A DNA stretch of 64,000 nt, from NCBI GenBank assembly GCA_947494695.1, contig CANLWB010000015.1, positions 55,195-119,194 of the forward strand. Direction: 5' to 3'. The translations under genes and the position numbers were made by a program. Under the pieces are notes generated by a model. The model did not search any database. It was given only the letters and a program-made list of their open reading frames with translations, and was not told where the DNA came from. Shown one piece after another: positions 46,576 to 55,464 of this stretch (position 1 is its first letter; every line of letters begins with the position of its first letter). This stretch comes from an uncultured Flavobacteriaceae bacterium. Its GTDB lineage: Bacteria; Bacteroidota; Bacteroidia; Flavobacteriales; Flavobacteriaceae.

Positions 46576-47001
46576 TTATATTCTCTTCAATTTTTTATTT
46601 TCGGCTCTTAGTCTATTTCTTTGAAACAACATATAAATTGCATGTGGTAACATTAAAAATGTCATTCCAGAAAATGGTATCATATATACTCCAATTAAAA
46701 CTATGATTAAGTACGACCAAATAAAATTATGAGGTACATTTTCAGTTGTTTTTTCAATATAATCAACTAAAAACCCGATTGGTATTAATAATAATCCAAA
46801 ATAGACAAACCAAAATGCGGCAAAATTTTCATAATTCATTTGCCCATTTAGTAATGGAAATTCAAAGAGTCCTTCATTGATTTTAAAGAACATTTTGTTT
46901 GCAAATTTTAGAAATTGTTTACCAAATGCAAAAGGAGAAATACCTAATAAGAAATGCGCCCCACCTGTGTATATTAATACTTTCCCGTTTGTTTGTTTCA
47001 T
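46576..47001 (-). CDS. Four-helix membrane protein (DUF6463-like)
   Basis: The protein has 141 residues and four predicted membrane helices, with YTGGAHFLLGISPF at the N-terminus and FWFVYFGLLLIPIGFLVDYIE in the middle, resembling the DUF6463 group. The function is unknown. It is last in a run of minus-strand genes from 48524 to 46576 separated by short gaps, probably one operon. Confidence 0.65.
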   Translation of the reverse strand: MKQTNGKVLIYTGGAHFLLGISPFAFGKQFLKFANKMFFKINEGLFEFPLLNGQMNYENFAAFWFVYFGLLLIPIGFLVDYIEKTTENVPHNFIWSYLIIVLIGVYMIPFSGMTFLMLPHAIYMLFQRNRLRAENKKLKRI

Positions 47002-47034
47002 CTTTACTTTTTTATGTTTGAGTACGTAATAATA

Positions 47035-47616
47035 TTATTTACTTAAACGACCTAATTTTTCAACCTTTTTTAGATATTTTAATCTGAATTTTTCTTTAGA
47101 AAGTCTAATTGGTCCTATTGAAGTACAAGCTACTTTTTTCACTCCAATGTAATTTAATGTTCCATTGTTCATTGCTTTATAGCTTGGTCTTCCATATACT
47201 AACCTGTAAAACCAAGGTGGTTGATCCAAAGTACAAATTAACCTAGCTGTCTTTCCTGTCAGTAATTTATCGGACAACAAAGAATTCTCTCTTTTTTTAA
47301 AAGCATATCCTGATAGTAAAATTCTATCTATAAAACCTTTCATTATTGCAGGCATTGAACTCCACCAAATTGGGTATACAAAAACTAGATGGTCTGCCCA
47401 CTTCAATATTTTTTGACTGTTTAATAGGTCAGGTTCAAGTTCTGTTCGTTTTCTATAACCATATTGCAGATTTGGATTAAACTCTAATTCTCTTATAATA
47501 ATTTCTTGAATTTCAAACCCTGATGCTTTTACTCCTTTTTTATAGGCTTCTGCTAAAGCAAAATTGTAACTTTCTTTGTCAGGATGTCCAATTATTAATG
47601 CTATTCGTTTTTTCAT
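47035..47616 (-). CDS. NAD(P)H quinone reductase-like flavodoxin-fold protein
   Basis: The protein has 193 residues. LIIGHPDKESYNFALAEAY binds the FMN phosphate in this family and FVYPIWWSSMPAIMKGFIDRIL is the signature of the KefF/MdaB/NQO group. It probably reduces quinones or related compounds with NAD(P)H. It sits 12 bp after the membrane-protein gene upstream, in the same operon. Confidence 0.9.
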   Translation of the reverse strand: MKKRIALIIGHPDKESYNFALAEAYKKGVKASGFEIQEIIIRELEFNPNLQYGYRKRTELEPDLLNSQKILKWADHLVFVYPIWWSSMPAIMKGFIDRILLSGYAFKKRENSLLSDKLLTGKTARLICTLDQPPWFYRLVYGRPSYKAMNNGTLNYIGVKKVACTSIGPIRLSKEKFRLKYLKKVEKLGRLSK

Positions 47617-47628
47617 TTTTTTAAATTT

Positions 47629-48021
47629 TTAAATACCTAGAAAAGTTAAGATTCCAATACCTGTTAAAATTAGCCAACCAAGGTGTTTTCCTTTTGTTCC
47701 AACAAATACCAAAACAGCTGAACATAACATTGAGACTGAAATTGAGATAGTTATAAATTTTAGTAATTCTTTGCTCATTAAATTTTGTTCAAGTGAGATT
47801 TTTATTAATAAAGCACTAATACACCAACCATAAAAAGAAGCTAAATGCCAAGTTGCCCATATGATTCTAAGGTGTCTTTCTTTTAGGTCGTTAGTAACTA
47901 ATGTTGGAACCAACTCATTAATTTTTCTTTTCGGTCTAAAAATTAATATTTCACCTAAAATTGAGTGCAACAATCCTAAAATGAGACACAGAATACCAGC
48001 TGTAATTAAATAAACATTCAT
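47629..48021 (-). CDS. Small four-helix membrane protein
   Basis: The protein has 130 residues with four hydrophobic helices and the conserved-looking RIIWATWHLASFYGW between helices one and two. No function is known to me. Its ATG overlaps the stop of the DUF2867-like gene by four bases, so the two are translationally coupled. Confidence 0.65.
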   Translation of the reverse strand: MNVYLITAGILCLILGLLHSILGEILIFRPKRKINELVPTLVTNDLKERHLRIIWATWHLASFYGWCISALLIKISLEQNLMSKELLKFITISISVSMLCSAVLVFVGTKGKHLGWLILTGIGILTFLGI

Positions 48022-48524
48022 ATTTTAGAATTAGACTTTTCTATACTGTAGGCTCTTTGAACTATCTGTTTCATAATTAGTTTGTGAAAAGGTTTTACGA
48101 TTGCCATATATGCTTTACCAAATCTTTTATTGTATTGGACTATGGTAGTGATTTTAATGTTGTAGATTGATTCCTTAGAATTAAAAACACTAATTCTAAA
48201 ATCCAGATGTTTATCATCTACTCCTAAGATAATTTCATTCCTCATTATATCGTAAATCTTAAAGAAACCTATATATCCTCCAATTTTGAATTCGGTGCTA
48301 TAATCTGAAGGTCTTTGGGTTTTTAGTCCAATTTTTTTTACAATTGTATTTCTTAGGTTCATTAGAGTTGTAATCCAATTTGGAAAGTTGACAAACACCT
48401 TATTTGTAATTTTCTCTAAGTTATCTGAATGATTGGTCGTAGCATATGTGTCTGAATAATCTATCTTTTTTGAAGTGGTATTAATTAAGCTTTTAATAGG
48501 GATATTTTCTAAAGCCATCTTCAT
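48018..48524 (-). CDS. DUF2867-like protein
   Basis: The protein has 168 residues with no signal peptide. PNWITTLMNLRNTIVKKIGLK and the later VDDKHLDFRISV and IVKPFHKLIMKQIVQ match the DUF2867 pattern, an SRPBCC-like fold. The ligand is unknown. It is likely the first gene of the set running to 46576. Confidence 0.7.
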   Translation of the reverse strand: MKMALENIPIKSLINTTSKKIDYSDTYATTNHSDNLEKITNKVFVNFPNWITTLMNLRNTIVKKIGLKTQRPSDYSTEFKIGGYIGFFKIYDIMRNEIILGVDDKHLDFRISVFNSKESIYNIKITTIVQYNKRFGKAYMAIVKPFHKLIMKQIVQRAYSIEKSNSKI

Positions 48525-48563
48525 AATTAGTATTTTATATAGAATGTGTAATTTTAATGTACC

Positions 48564-48890
48564 TTAGAAATACCTTTTTATTTTCTTTTCAATTTTGTTA
48601 CTTGTTGTATTGTTCTTTGCGAAGAACTTATACAAGGTAAGGCAAGTAGGAACTATCAGATAGAAAGAACAAATAATAAATGTAGCTATAGCAAGAAATA
48701 TAGCTAATGCTTGTGTTGTTATTTCTCCTAAATAGTTTTGCTGTTCCATTATATATTGGTGAACGTCTGTAGCATAATCGTAAAAACGAATTGAGAGTTC
48801 ATAAAGTAACCAAACTGGATAGAACCATTTTCGAATAGGTTCCCACCATTTTCCCCAAATCGATTTCAGTGGTTTGTTGTTATCTTCCAT
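48564..48890 (-). CDS. Hypothetical membrane protein
   Basis: The protein has 108 residues. A Trp-rich start (IWGKWWEPIRKWFYPVWLLYE) is followed by one or two membrane helices (about 63-90) and a Lys-rich tail. I do not recognise a family. It lies 39 bp upstream of the DUF2867-like gene. Confidence 0.45.
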   Translation of the reverse strand: MEDNNKPLKSIWGKWWEPIRKWFYPVWLLYELSIRFYDYATDVHQYIMEQQNYLGEITTQALAIFLAIATFIICSFYLIVPTCLTLYKFFAKNNTTSNKIEKKIKRYF

Positions 48891-49059
48891 TTTTAAATCT
48901 TTTTACAAAGGTCATTTTAATAGAAGACTTATAATTTGATATAAATCAAATTTTGGATTTTTATTTTTCTCATCTTAACTTGTAAAGTTTTTTCTGCTTT
49001 ATAAGATGGGCTTAAAAATCATTTATTCATACAGTGAGTAAATATTAGAGAGATAATTA

Positions 49060-49683
49060 TTATTTTTTCAATCCTGTTGCTACAAATAACTTACCACCAA
49101 CTTTATAATTTTTTACTGGAAGATATTCGAGTTTGAAATTAGAGGTCCTATTTTCCAATGCCTGCCATATTTTCCGATTCAAATCTGCTTTTGCAACTTT
49201 TTCAACAAGCCAAGTATTTAATGTTCTATTTTCAGCAAAGACATCAATTATTACTATTCTTTCATCTTTTTTTAAAAGCTCTAGCGTTTTATTTAATACT
49301 TGCTCCCAGTCAGGAATAACCGATAGTCCTAAAACACAAATAACCCTATCAAATTCTATTTTCTTTTGAATTTGTTTTTCAACAAATTCCGTTGTCAATT
49401 TTCTCGCATCTGCTTGAAAAAGAACTATTTTATCCCAACTATTTTTTTCTATATTTAGTTGACCTTTTTTAAGCATGCCCTCTGAAAAATCTGTTCCATA
49501 AATACTTAAATCAATACCTAGTGCTTTAATGTGTTTAAAGTTTGCTCCTGTTCCACATGCTATATCTATAAGTGTATGGTTTTCCCTTAATTCTAGCAAT
49601 TCTACTGCTCTTTTTCTTGATTCAAAATAAAGTTTGTCCAGTGAAGAATCATAGAAATTCGAAAACAAATCATACCATTTCAT
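49060..49683 (-). CDS. Class I SAM-dependent methyltransferase
   Basis: The protein has 207 residues. It begins MKWYDLFSNFYDSSLDKLYFESRK; TLIDIACGTGANF is the SAM loop and YGTDFSEGMLKKG the acidic loop. This start resembles quinone and phospholipid methyltransferase types (UbiE/PmtA group), but the substrate is not certain. It is read in line with the second methyltransferase 61 bp upstream. Confidence 0.87.
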   Translation of the reverse strand: MKWYDLFSNFYDSSLDKLYFESRKRAVELLELRENHTLIDIACGTGANFKHIKALGIDLSIYGTDFSEGMLKKGQLNIEKNSWDKIVLFQADARKLTTEFVEKQIQKKIEFDRVICVLGLSVIPDWEQVLNKTLELLKKDERIVIIDVFAENRTLNTWLVEKVAKADLNRKIWQALENRTSNFKLEYLPVKNYKVGGKLFVATGLKK

Positions 49684-49744
49684 AAATCTTTTTTTTAAAA
49701 TTTATTTCTTTTTCCCAACAACAAATAAATAGTCTCCAAAATCA

Positions 49745-50488
49745 TTACTGTATGATTTCATTATTTCCATAATTTTGCCACTTTTTATAACTCCTTAAAC
49801 TGTTTAATCCTTGATTTACTTCAGTACAGTTTGCTAATGAAGAGAAGGAAGATATACCATTTCTTATTTCACTGTTCAAATATGACTCTGGCTGATGTTT
49901 TCCGCTATATAGAAACTTGTCTTGGATGTCATTTTGCACAAAGTATTTTTCTAATGCGGTAACTTTTAAGTCATTACTACTCATGGTAGATGTAATCTGT
50001 TTGAGATTAGGCATTTGATGAATAGATTTGGATAATGTTTTGGGGAAATAGTGATTCAACCAATAACCTTCCATTTGTTTTTGAATCGAAGTAAAAATGA
50101 CAATAATTCCATTAGTTTTTAATACTCTATTTAATTCTGAAAAGCCTAAGTTTAAGTCTTTCCAATGATGTAAAGTAAGAGTAGAAATTATACCATTAAC
50201 TGAGTTATTTGGTAAACCTGTACTTTCAGCTGAGCCAATTTTCCAATCTATATTTGAATTTTTTAAGATTGCCTTTTTTATCATGTGACTTGAAGGGGCA
50301 ATCCCAATAAAATCGAAACCTTTATTTTGAAATGCTATTGTGTAATTCCCTGTTCCGCATCCTATATCTAAATATATGTTATTGACCTTAGGTTCTAAAT
50401 GATTAATAAATTTTTCTGTAATGAGTTTGTCGGCTTTTCTAGTAAAGTCGTAGTCTTCTCCAATTTTATCATATTTCTTCATATTCAT
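49745..50488 (-). CDS. Class I SAM-dependent methyltransferase
   Basis: The protein has 247 residues from the ATG at 50488; an ATG at 50482 is also possible and the in-frame TTG at 50503 is less likely. NIYLDIGCGTGNYT is the SAM loop, GIAPSSHMIKKA the next loop and GIISTLTLHHWKD motif III. It is a small-molecule methyltransferase of unknown substrate. It lies just downstream of a Crp-type gene. Confidence 0.85.
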   Translation of the reverse strand: MNMKKYDKIGEDYDFTRKADKLITEKFINHLEPKVNNIYLDIGCGTGNYTIAFQNKGFDFIGIAPSSHMIKKAILKNSNIDWKIGSAESTGLPNNSVNGIISTLTLHHWKDLNLGFSELNRVLKTNGIIVIFTSIQKQMEGYWLNHYFPKTLSKSIHQMPNLKQITSTMSSNDLKVTALEKYFVQNDIQDKFLYSGKHQPESYLNSEIRNGISSFSSLANCTEVNQGLNSLRSYKKWQNYGNNEIIQ

Positions 50489-50615
50489 TCCAATTTGACC
50501 CAACTAAAATGACAAGTATTGAATGAACATATATCAATCTGACAACTTTCATGGAAGGATTTTAACTACCTTGAGCAAAGATGATGAAAGAAGAATAAGA
50601 GACATTTGATATAAA

Positions 50616-51197
50616 TCAAATTCGTTTTTTTGAGCTTCTTATTCTGCTTAATGTTTCAAGTGTTATTCCTAGAAATGATGCAATATGCGTTAATGGAACT
50701 CTTTGAGTTATATCTGGATAAATCGAAACTAATTGCTTATATCTTTCATCAGCTTTAGAAAACTGTATGGTATGTAACCTTTCACATAATCCTAACATGG
50801 TTTCAGTTACTATTTTACTAATAAAACGTTCAAAATCGTGATGTTTTTTAGAAAGCATTTCTACAGTGTTTTTAGAGAATTCTATTACTGTTGAATCTTC
50901 CAGGAATTCAACATAATGTGGGCTTGGTTCATTACTAAAAAAGCTTACAATAGAAGCCATAAACTGATTTTCAAAAGTAAACCAGTCCGAAATGTCTTTT
51001 CCATCTTTTAAATAATAAGCTCTTACACAACCTTGTACAATTAAATAAGCTTTTTTAGAGTATTGTCTTTCACGTACGACAATTTCTCCTCTTTTAAATA
51101 TTCTAATTTTTGAATTGGCAATAAATTCCTTCTGACATTCATTGGATAATGGGGAATAAATTTCTCCAATTTCATTTAATATTTTTTCAATATTCAT
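50616..51197 (-). CDS. Crp/Fnr-family regulator
   Basis: The protein has 193 residues. The sensor domain has FKRGEIVVRERQYSKKAYLIVQG, and the short C-terminal HTH has RVPLTHIASFLGITLETLSRIRS. It is about a third similar to the Crp-type protein at 45130. It may regulate the methyltransferases that follow in the same direction; this is from position only. Confidence 0.85.
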   Translation of the reverse strand: MNIEKILNEIGEIYSPLSNECQKEFIANSKIRIFKRGEIVVRERQYSKKAYLIVQGCVRAYYLKDGKDISDWFTFENQFMASIVSFFSNEPSPHYVEFLEDSTVIEFSKNTVEMLSKKHHDFERFISKIVTETMLGLCERLHTIQFSKADERYKQLVSIYPDITQRVPLTHIASFLGITLETLSRIRSSKKRI

Positions 51198-51246
51198 TTT
51201 TTATTGGCTAAAGTTTTTTGGTTTTGGACAGGTTCTTATAATGTTT

Positions 51247-51420
51247 GCCAACGGCAGTCTGTCTCAAAACTCAAATTCACTATCTGAGAATTGAGTATTT
51301 CAAAATTTTCAAAGACAGGTATCCGAATATACATATTATAAAATTGGGTTTTGAGACAGTCTGACAGTCTCGGCTATGAGTAGTTGCTTAAAGTGCTAAA
51401 GTTAGCAAAAAGACACAGAG
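51247..51420 (-). repeat. Spacer repeat S10 (split by MITE-like element)
   Basis: This starts GCCAACGG, is interrupted at 51255-51363, and resumes CTATGAGTAGTTGC ... AAAGTTAGCAAA like S9. Its right half is lost next to the IS110 fragment. Confidence 0.5.
51255..51363. mobile_element. MITE-like element, 109 bp
   Basis: The terminal inverted repeats CAGTCTGTCTCAAAACTCAA and its partner at 51344-51363 match at 18 of 20 positions. It has no coding capacity. A piece of the same right end (TTTTGAGACAGTCTGACGG) sits at 46386-46404 beside spacer S9. Confidence 0.6.
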
Positions 51421-51544
51421 TTAGGAATATTTGGAGAATATTCCGATTGGCCCATACCAATCTCGAGCAATTACCTATAGCATCGATGAAAAAGCAGAAA
51501 GTCGAGTATTTTTAAAGTTCACAAAAACGATAAGATATGCGCAC

Positions 51545-52135
51545 TCAAATTACTGCCCATTCAAAGTTATACATTGGGATAGACATTCACAAGGGAAGTT
51601 GGAAGATTCATTGTTCAACAGAATTGTTTTCAGGGAAATCTTTTAGTATGGAACCAGATCCAGAGCAATTACATAATTATGTGTAGAAACATTTTCCAGA
51701 TTATAAGGTAAGAGCTGCTTATGAAGCAGGTTGTTGTGGCTATTATGCTCATCGTAGTTTCGAGAGTTATGGATGGAGATCGTTAGTTGTAAATCCAGCA
51801 GATATTCATCGCAGAGGCAAAGAACGTTACACAAAGACCGATCGCATTGATGCCCAGTTGATAAGTAGAGAGTTAAAGGATGGTCGATTAACAAATATCC
51901 ATGTTCCCGATACGCATCGAGAAGCGCTGCGGAGTTTATTTAGAAGGCGAAACGACTTGGTCAAGGACTTTAGGCGTATAAAGAGCTATATTAAGATGCA
52001 GTTATTGTATTTCGGTATCAAGGTGCCAGAGCAGTATGATAATGACCATTGGAGTCATAATTTCCGTAATTGGTTAGACACCATGGAGTTCCATTATCCC
52101 ATAGCCAAGTCAAGTTTACATTGTTGTATACGGTT
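51545..52135 (+). pseudogene. IS110-family transposase, N-terminal fragment
   Basis: One frame reads YIGIDIHKGSWKIH, then a TAG at 51683-51685, then YEAGCCGYYAHRSFESYG, RYTKTDRIDAQLISREL and PEQYDNDHWSHNFRNWL. IGIDIH and TDRIDA belong to the DEDD catalytic domain of IS110 transposases. The Ser-containing C-terminal half is missing; the fragment ends at the stop of the VOC gene. It is inactive. Confidence 0.8.
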
Positions 52136-52136
52136 T

Positions 52137-52580
52137 TTAAATCTCAGGATCATAACAAACAAATTCAACAATATTCGATTCCGGATCTTTGATAAATATT
52201 GATTTCCATTTAACCCATTCAAATATCTCGGTTACATACTCTATTTTACTTTTTTTAACTAAAATCAGTATTTCTTCATAATCTAGTTTTTCGATTTCGA
52301 GTGCGAAATGATGTAATGTAGTATTCTCTGATATAATAGCTTTCAACTCTTCATTAAAGGCGGTTAGATTATTCTTTGCAAATAACGCTAAGGTTTGAGT
52401 ATGGCCACCAACTCCATCTGAAATCTTGAAAAAAGTATAATTCTCAGATTCATACATTAATTCAAATCCTATAGTTTTCAGATAGAAATTTTTCATCAAT
52501 TCCATATCATTTACTCGGAGAACTATTTCTCCTAAGCCTTTAATTTTATTTCCAATCATTTCTTTATTTTCAAATTGCAT
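52137..52580 (-). CDS. VOC-superfamily protein (glyoxalase/bleomycin-resistance-like)
   Basis: The protein has 147 residues. Two beta-alpha-beta-beta-beta modules are suggested by GLGEIVLRVNDMELMKNFYLKTIGFEL and by HHFALEIEKLDYEEILILVKK with the end FIKDPESNIVEFVCYD. The metal-ligand positions include His and Glu of the last module. It may be a lyase, a dioxygenase or a binding protein; this is not decidable here. It has a spacer upstream and IS110 debris downstream. Confidence 0.85.
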   Translation of the reverse strand: MQFENKEMIGNKIKGLGEIVLRVNDMELMKNFYLKTIGFELMYESENYTFFKISDGVGGHTQTLALFAKNNLTAFNEELKAIISENTTLHHFALEIEKLDYEEILILVKKSKIEYVTEIFEWVKWKSIFIKDPESNIVEFVCYDPEI

Positions 52581-52581
52581 A

Positions 52582-52708
52582 CGACGTGTTTGCGTATGAT
52601 TTCGTTGCGTATTTCAGCAACTAAACTAGCAAATACAAACCGAATAGAAAATCCGCGAGGATTTTCGTAAGTAGGCTAATACTAGCAATGAATTATACAC
52701 TGTGTGCC
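52582..52708 (-). repeat. Spacer repeat S11 (long form)
   Basis: GACGTGTTTGCGTATG, TTCGTTGCGTATT, TACAAACCGAATAGAAAATC, TTTTCGTAAGTAGGCTA and AGCAATGAATTATACAC agree with S9, S13 and S14. The left end of the IS1182 copy lies two bases beyond its right end. Confidence 0.7.
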
Positions 52709-52709
52709 T

Positions 52710-54400
52710 GTTGTACAGGCCCTATGTAAATATACAGAAAATGCTTATCTTGTTATATGCAAGGCAAAAAAGAATACCAAGAAAAACTGTTTGCACAATT
52801 CCAATTGAGTGAACGTATTCCCAAGGCGAATTTTTATCGTAGGTTAAAGGGGGTTTTAGATTTGGATTTTCTCTATCCATTAACAAAACACTACTATGGT
52901 TCCAGTGGCCAGAAGAGTATCGATCCGGTTGTTTTCTTTAAGTTGTGTTTGGTAGGCTATCTGGAAAACATCATTAGCGATAGACAATTGATCGAGCATA
53001 GCAGTATGCGCTTGGACATCCTTTATTTTTTGGGTTATGATATAGATGATGAGCTGCCCTGGCATTCCAGGATTAGCCGAACCCGTGGATTATATCCAGA
53101 GTCGGTATTTGAAGATGTGTTTACCAAGGTGCTAAGTATGTGTGTAGAAAAAGGTATGGTAAGCGGTCATACGCAAGCTATAGATTCCGCACCTGTAAAA
53201 GCAAATGCTTCTATGGATACTTTAGAACTGAAAGTCCCCAAGGAAGATTTAGAGATGCACTTACATCGTATCCGCCATATTAGTACTATGGATAAAGAAA
53301 GAGCTCCAATACGACAATCAAAATAGAATAAAGCTTCTAAATCACAACAAGCAATAAGTGCTAGGACAAGTGAGTTACAAGCCATAAAAAGCAGAAACAA
53401 AAAATGGCGTAAAGACCAAGACCAGCGACCAGGAGCAGGTAACAAAGGCTCTAAATATACTTCAAACAAAACCCATTATAGTCCAACCGATCCCGATGCA
53501 CGAATAAGTGTAAAACCCGGCAAGGCAAGAAAGCTTAATTACATGAGTCAATTAAGTGTAGACACAGGGCATCATGTCATTACGGATATCAAGGCGTATC
53601 ATGCGGATGGTAAAGACAGCCTGTATTTACCCGATATCTGTAACCGCTTAGAAAAACGCTTGCATAAACAGGGACTGTTATGGCATAATTGTATTGCAGA
53701 TACGGGCTATAGTAGTGGGGAGAACTATGCTTTTTTAGAAGAAAAGGGCTTACGTAGTTATATTCCGCCCCATGGCACTTACAAAGGGGGCACAGAGGGA
53801 TTTAAGTATATTAAAGAATTGGATCATTATCTATGCCCTCAAGGAAAGATCATCCCCTTTAAAAAGGTTTTTTATGAAGGAACAAATAACAATAAAAAGA
53901 AAGAATATCGAGCCTCAAAGAAAATTTGTACCGACTGTCCCTTAAGGAGTAGCTGTTTAAAGAAGAGCCAGGAAAAGGGTATTACTATTACCTATTATGT
54001 AGAAGAGTACGAACGTAACAATGGGCGAGTAAACAGCCCGAGAGGCAGCTACATGAAAGGTAAACGACAAAGTACGGTAGAACCAGTATTTGGAACGCTT
54101 ACCCAGTTTTTAGGGCTTAGAAAAATCAATACATTGGGAATAAAACAGGCAAATAAAGTAATGCACTTATCAGCCATAGCTTATAACCTGAAAAAGTATT
54201 TGAGATTTACCCAAAAACGAGTGAAAAGTGGAGTAGGAATGCTTGCTTTATTATTTTTAGTAAAAAATACTGTGTATAAGCTCGAAAAGTTATTTTTAAG
54301 GAACCTTAAAATAGCTGATTATAAAGCAATCTAAAAAAAGAAACTGCCTTAAAAGGCAGTTATAAAAGTCTGTTTTTTGTGATTTATTGGCTTGTGCAAC
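52710..54400 (+). mobile_element. IS1182-family element, nearly full length
   Basis: The ends GTTGTACAGGCC and GGCTTGTGCAAC are imperfect inverted repeats (10 of 12). A hairpin AACTGCC/GGCAGTT (54342-54361) lies after the transposase. Both copies are followed by GATTACCGTTGTT, which may belong to the element. The transposase has one nonsense codon. Confidence 0.8.
52757..54334 (+). pseudogene. IS1182-family transposase with one in-frame stop
   Basis: A single frame of 525 codons runs from the ATG to 54334, interrupted only by TAG at 53324-53326. The N-terminal DUF772 region (IDPVVFFKLCLVGYL), a DDE domain (HVITDIKAYHADGKDS, CIADTGYSSGENY), the Cys cluster CTDCPLRSSCLKK and the end EPVFGTLTQFLGLRK are all present. 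One base change would restore it, so it died recently or is read through. Confidence 0.85.
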
Positions 54401-54434
54401 GATTACCGTTGTTGTAGCACGTTTTTTTTCTTAT

Positions 54435-55076
54435 TTATACAATCTCAGCTAGATTTTTAAAACTATTGATTATATAATTTGGTTTTTGTTTTTCTAATTT
54501 TTCCCTCGTGTTGTTTCCATAAGTAACTCCACACGTATCTACATTCGCCCTTTGTCCCATTTCAATGTCAAAAATTGTATCGCCAACTACTAAACATTCA
54601 GATGGATGATAATTATATTTATTTATTATGAGATTTACAATGTCAGGTGAAGGTTTTTTATTTTTAGCATCTTCTTCGCCTCCAACAAATGTAAAAATGT
54701 CGTAAACATTTTGCTTTTTGAGTATTTTAATTAATGCCTCTTTCCCTTTGCTTGAAGCAACAGTCAGATTTATTCCTTGTTTATGAAAATCTAACAATGT
54801 GTTTTTTACACCATTAAAAAGAGAAATCGTGTCGATTACAATTTCATTATAATGTTTACGATAAACTAAAGTTGCTTCTTGTATTAATTTTTCGTCAATT
54901 GAAAAGGCTTTTTCAAAAGTAGTTTTCAGTGGTAATCCTATTAATTTTTCTATTAATTTTTCGTCATAATTATCAATGTCAAAACTATGAGCCACAAACT
55001 TCATTGACTGTAAAATACTTTCTTTGGTATCTGCTAATGTGCCATCAAAATCTAAAATAAGATTCTTATATTTCAT
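54435..55076 (-). CDS. HAD-family phosphatase (phosphoglycolate phosphatase-like)
   Basis: The protein has 213 residues. ILDFDGTLADTKESI gives the nucleophile Asp9 and acid Asp11; ASSKGKEAL is motif II, KKPSPDIV motif III with its Lys, and VVGDTIFDIEMG motif IV. A cap of helical type sits at about 15-80. Likely substrates are small phosphate esters, such as phosphoglycolate or a beta-phosphosugar. Confidence 0.9.
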   Translation of the reverse strand: MKYKNLILDFDGTLADTKESILQSMKFVAHSFDIDNYDEKLIEKLIGLPLKTTFEKAFSIDEKLIQEATLVYRKHYNEIVIDTISLFNGVKNTLLDFHKQGINLTVASSKGKEALIKILKKQNVYDIFTFVGGEEDAKNKKPSPDIVNLIINKYNYHPSECLVVGDTIFDIEMGQRANVDTCGVTYGNNTREKLEKQKPNYIINSFKNLAEIV

Positions 55077-55101
55077 TTGGATTTATGGTTTTTTAAATGT
55101 G

Positions 55102-55287
55102 CTACAACGGTCGGGCTATGGGCAATACGGGGGGGTGAGCACAAGCCTTTCCGTCTGGCGCATAGCAAAGCCTTATTTTTGTTTTTAAATTTAACTATAA
55201 AAATTCAAAATAAGGCTTTGCGGACTTCGATTTACGCAACTAACTTTCGTCAAGCACCAAAGCCCCGTATTGCCTATAACCATTGTT
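55102..55287. repeat. Spacer S12 with long nested hairpins
   Basis: The ends are GCTACAACGG and ATTGTTATC. GGCAATACGGGG (55121-55132) pairs perfectly with CCCCGTATTGCC (55263-55274), and CAAAGCCTTATTTT (55166-55179) pairs perfectly with 55207-55220 inside it. It lies between divergent genes. The rest of the gap to 55464 has no feature that I can identify. Confidence 0.7.
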
Positions 55288-55464
55288 ATCTTCTGTTGCG
55301 ACCCGTCCGAGTAAGCACGTTTCGAGTCCATTCCGTACGAGTAAGAATTTCGATGCCCTATTTTTAATGCTCTCTTTCACAGAGCCACGAAACCCGTTAA
55401 CAGATTAAAGTTTTTTAGGGTAAAACAGTTTTACAACTTTGCTTTAGTTCAAAACGAAGTTGTT

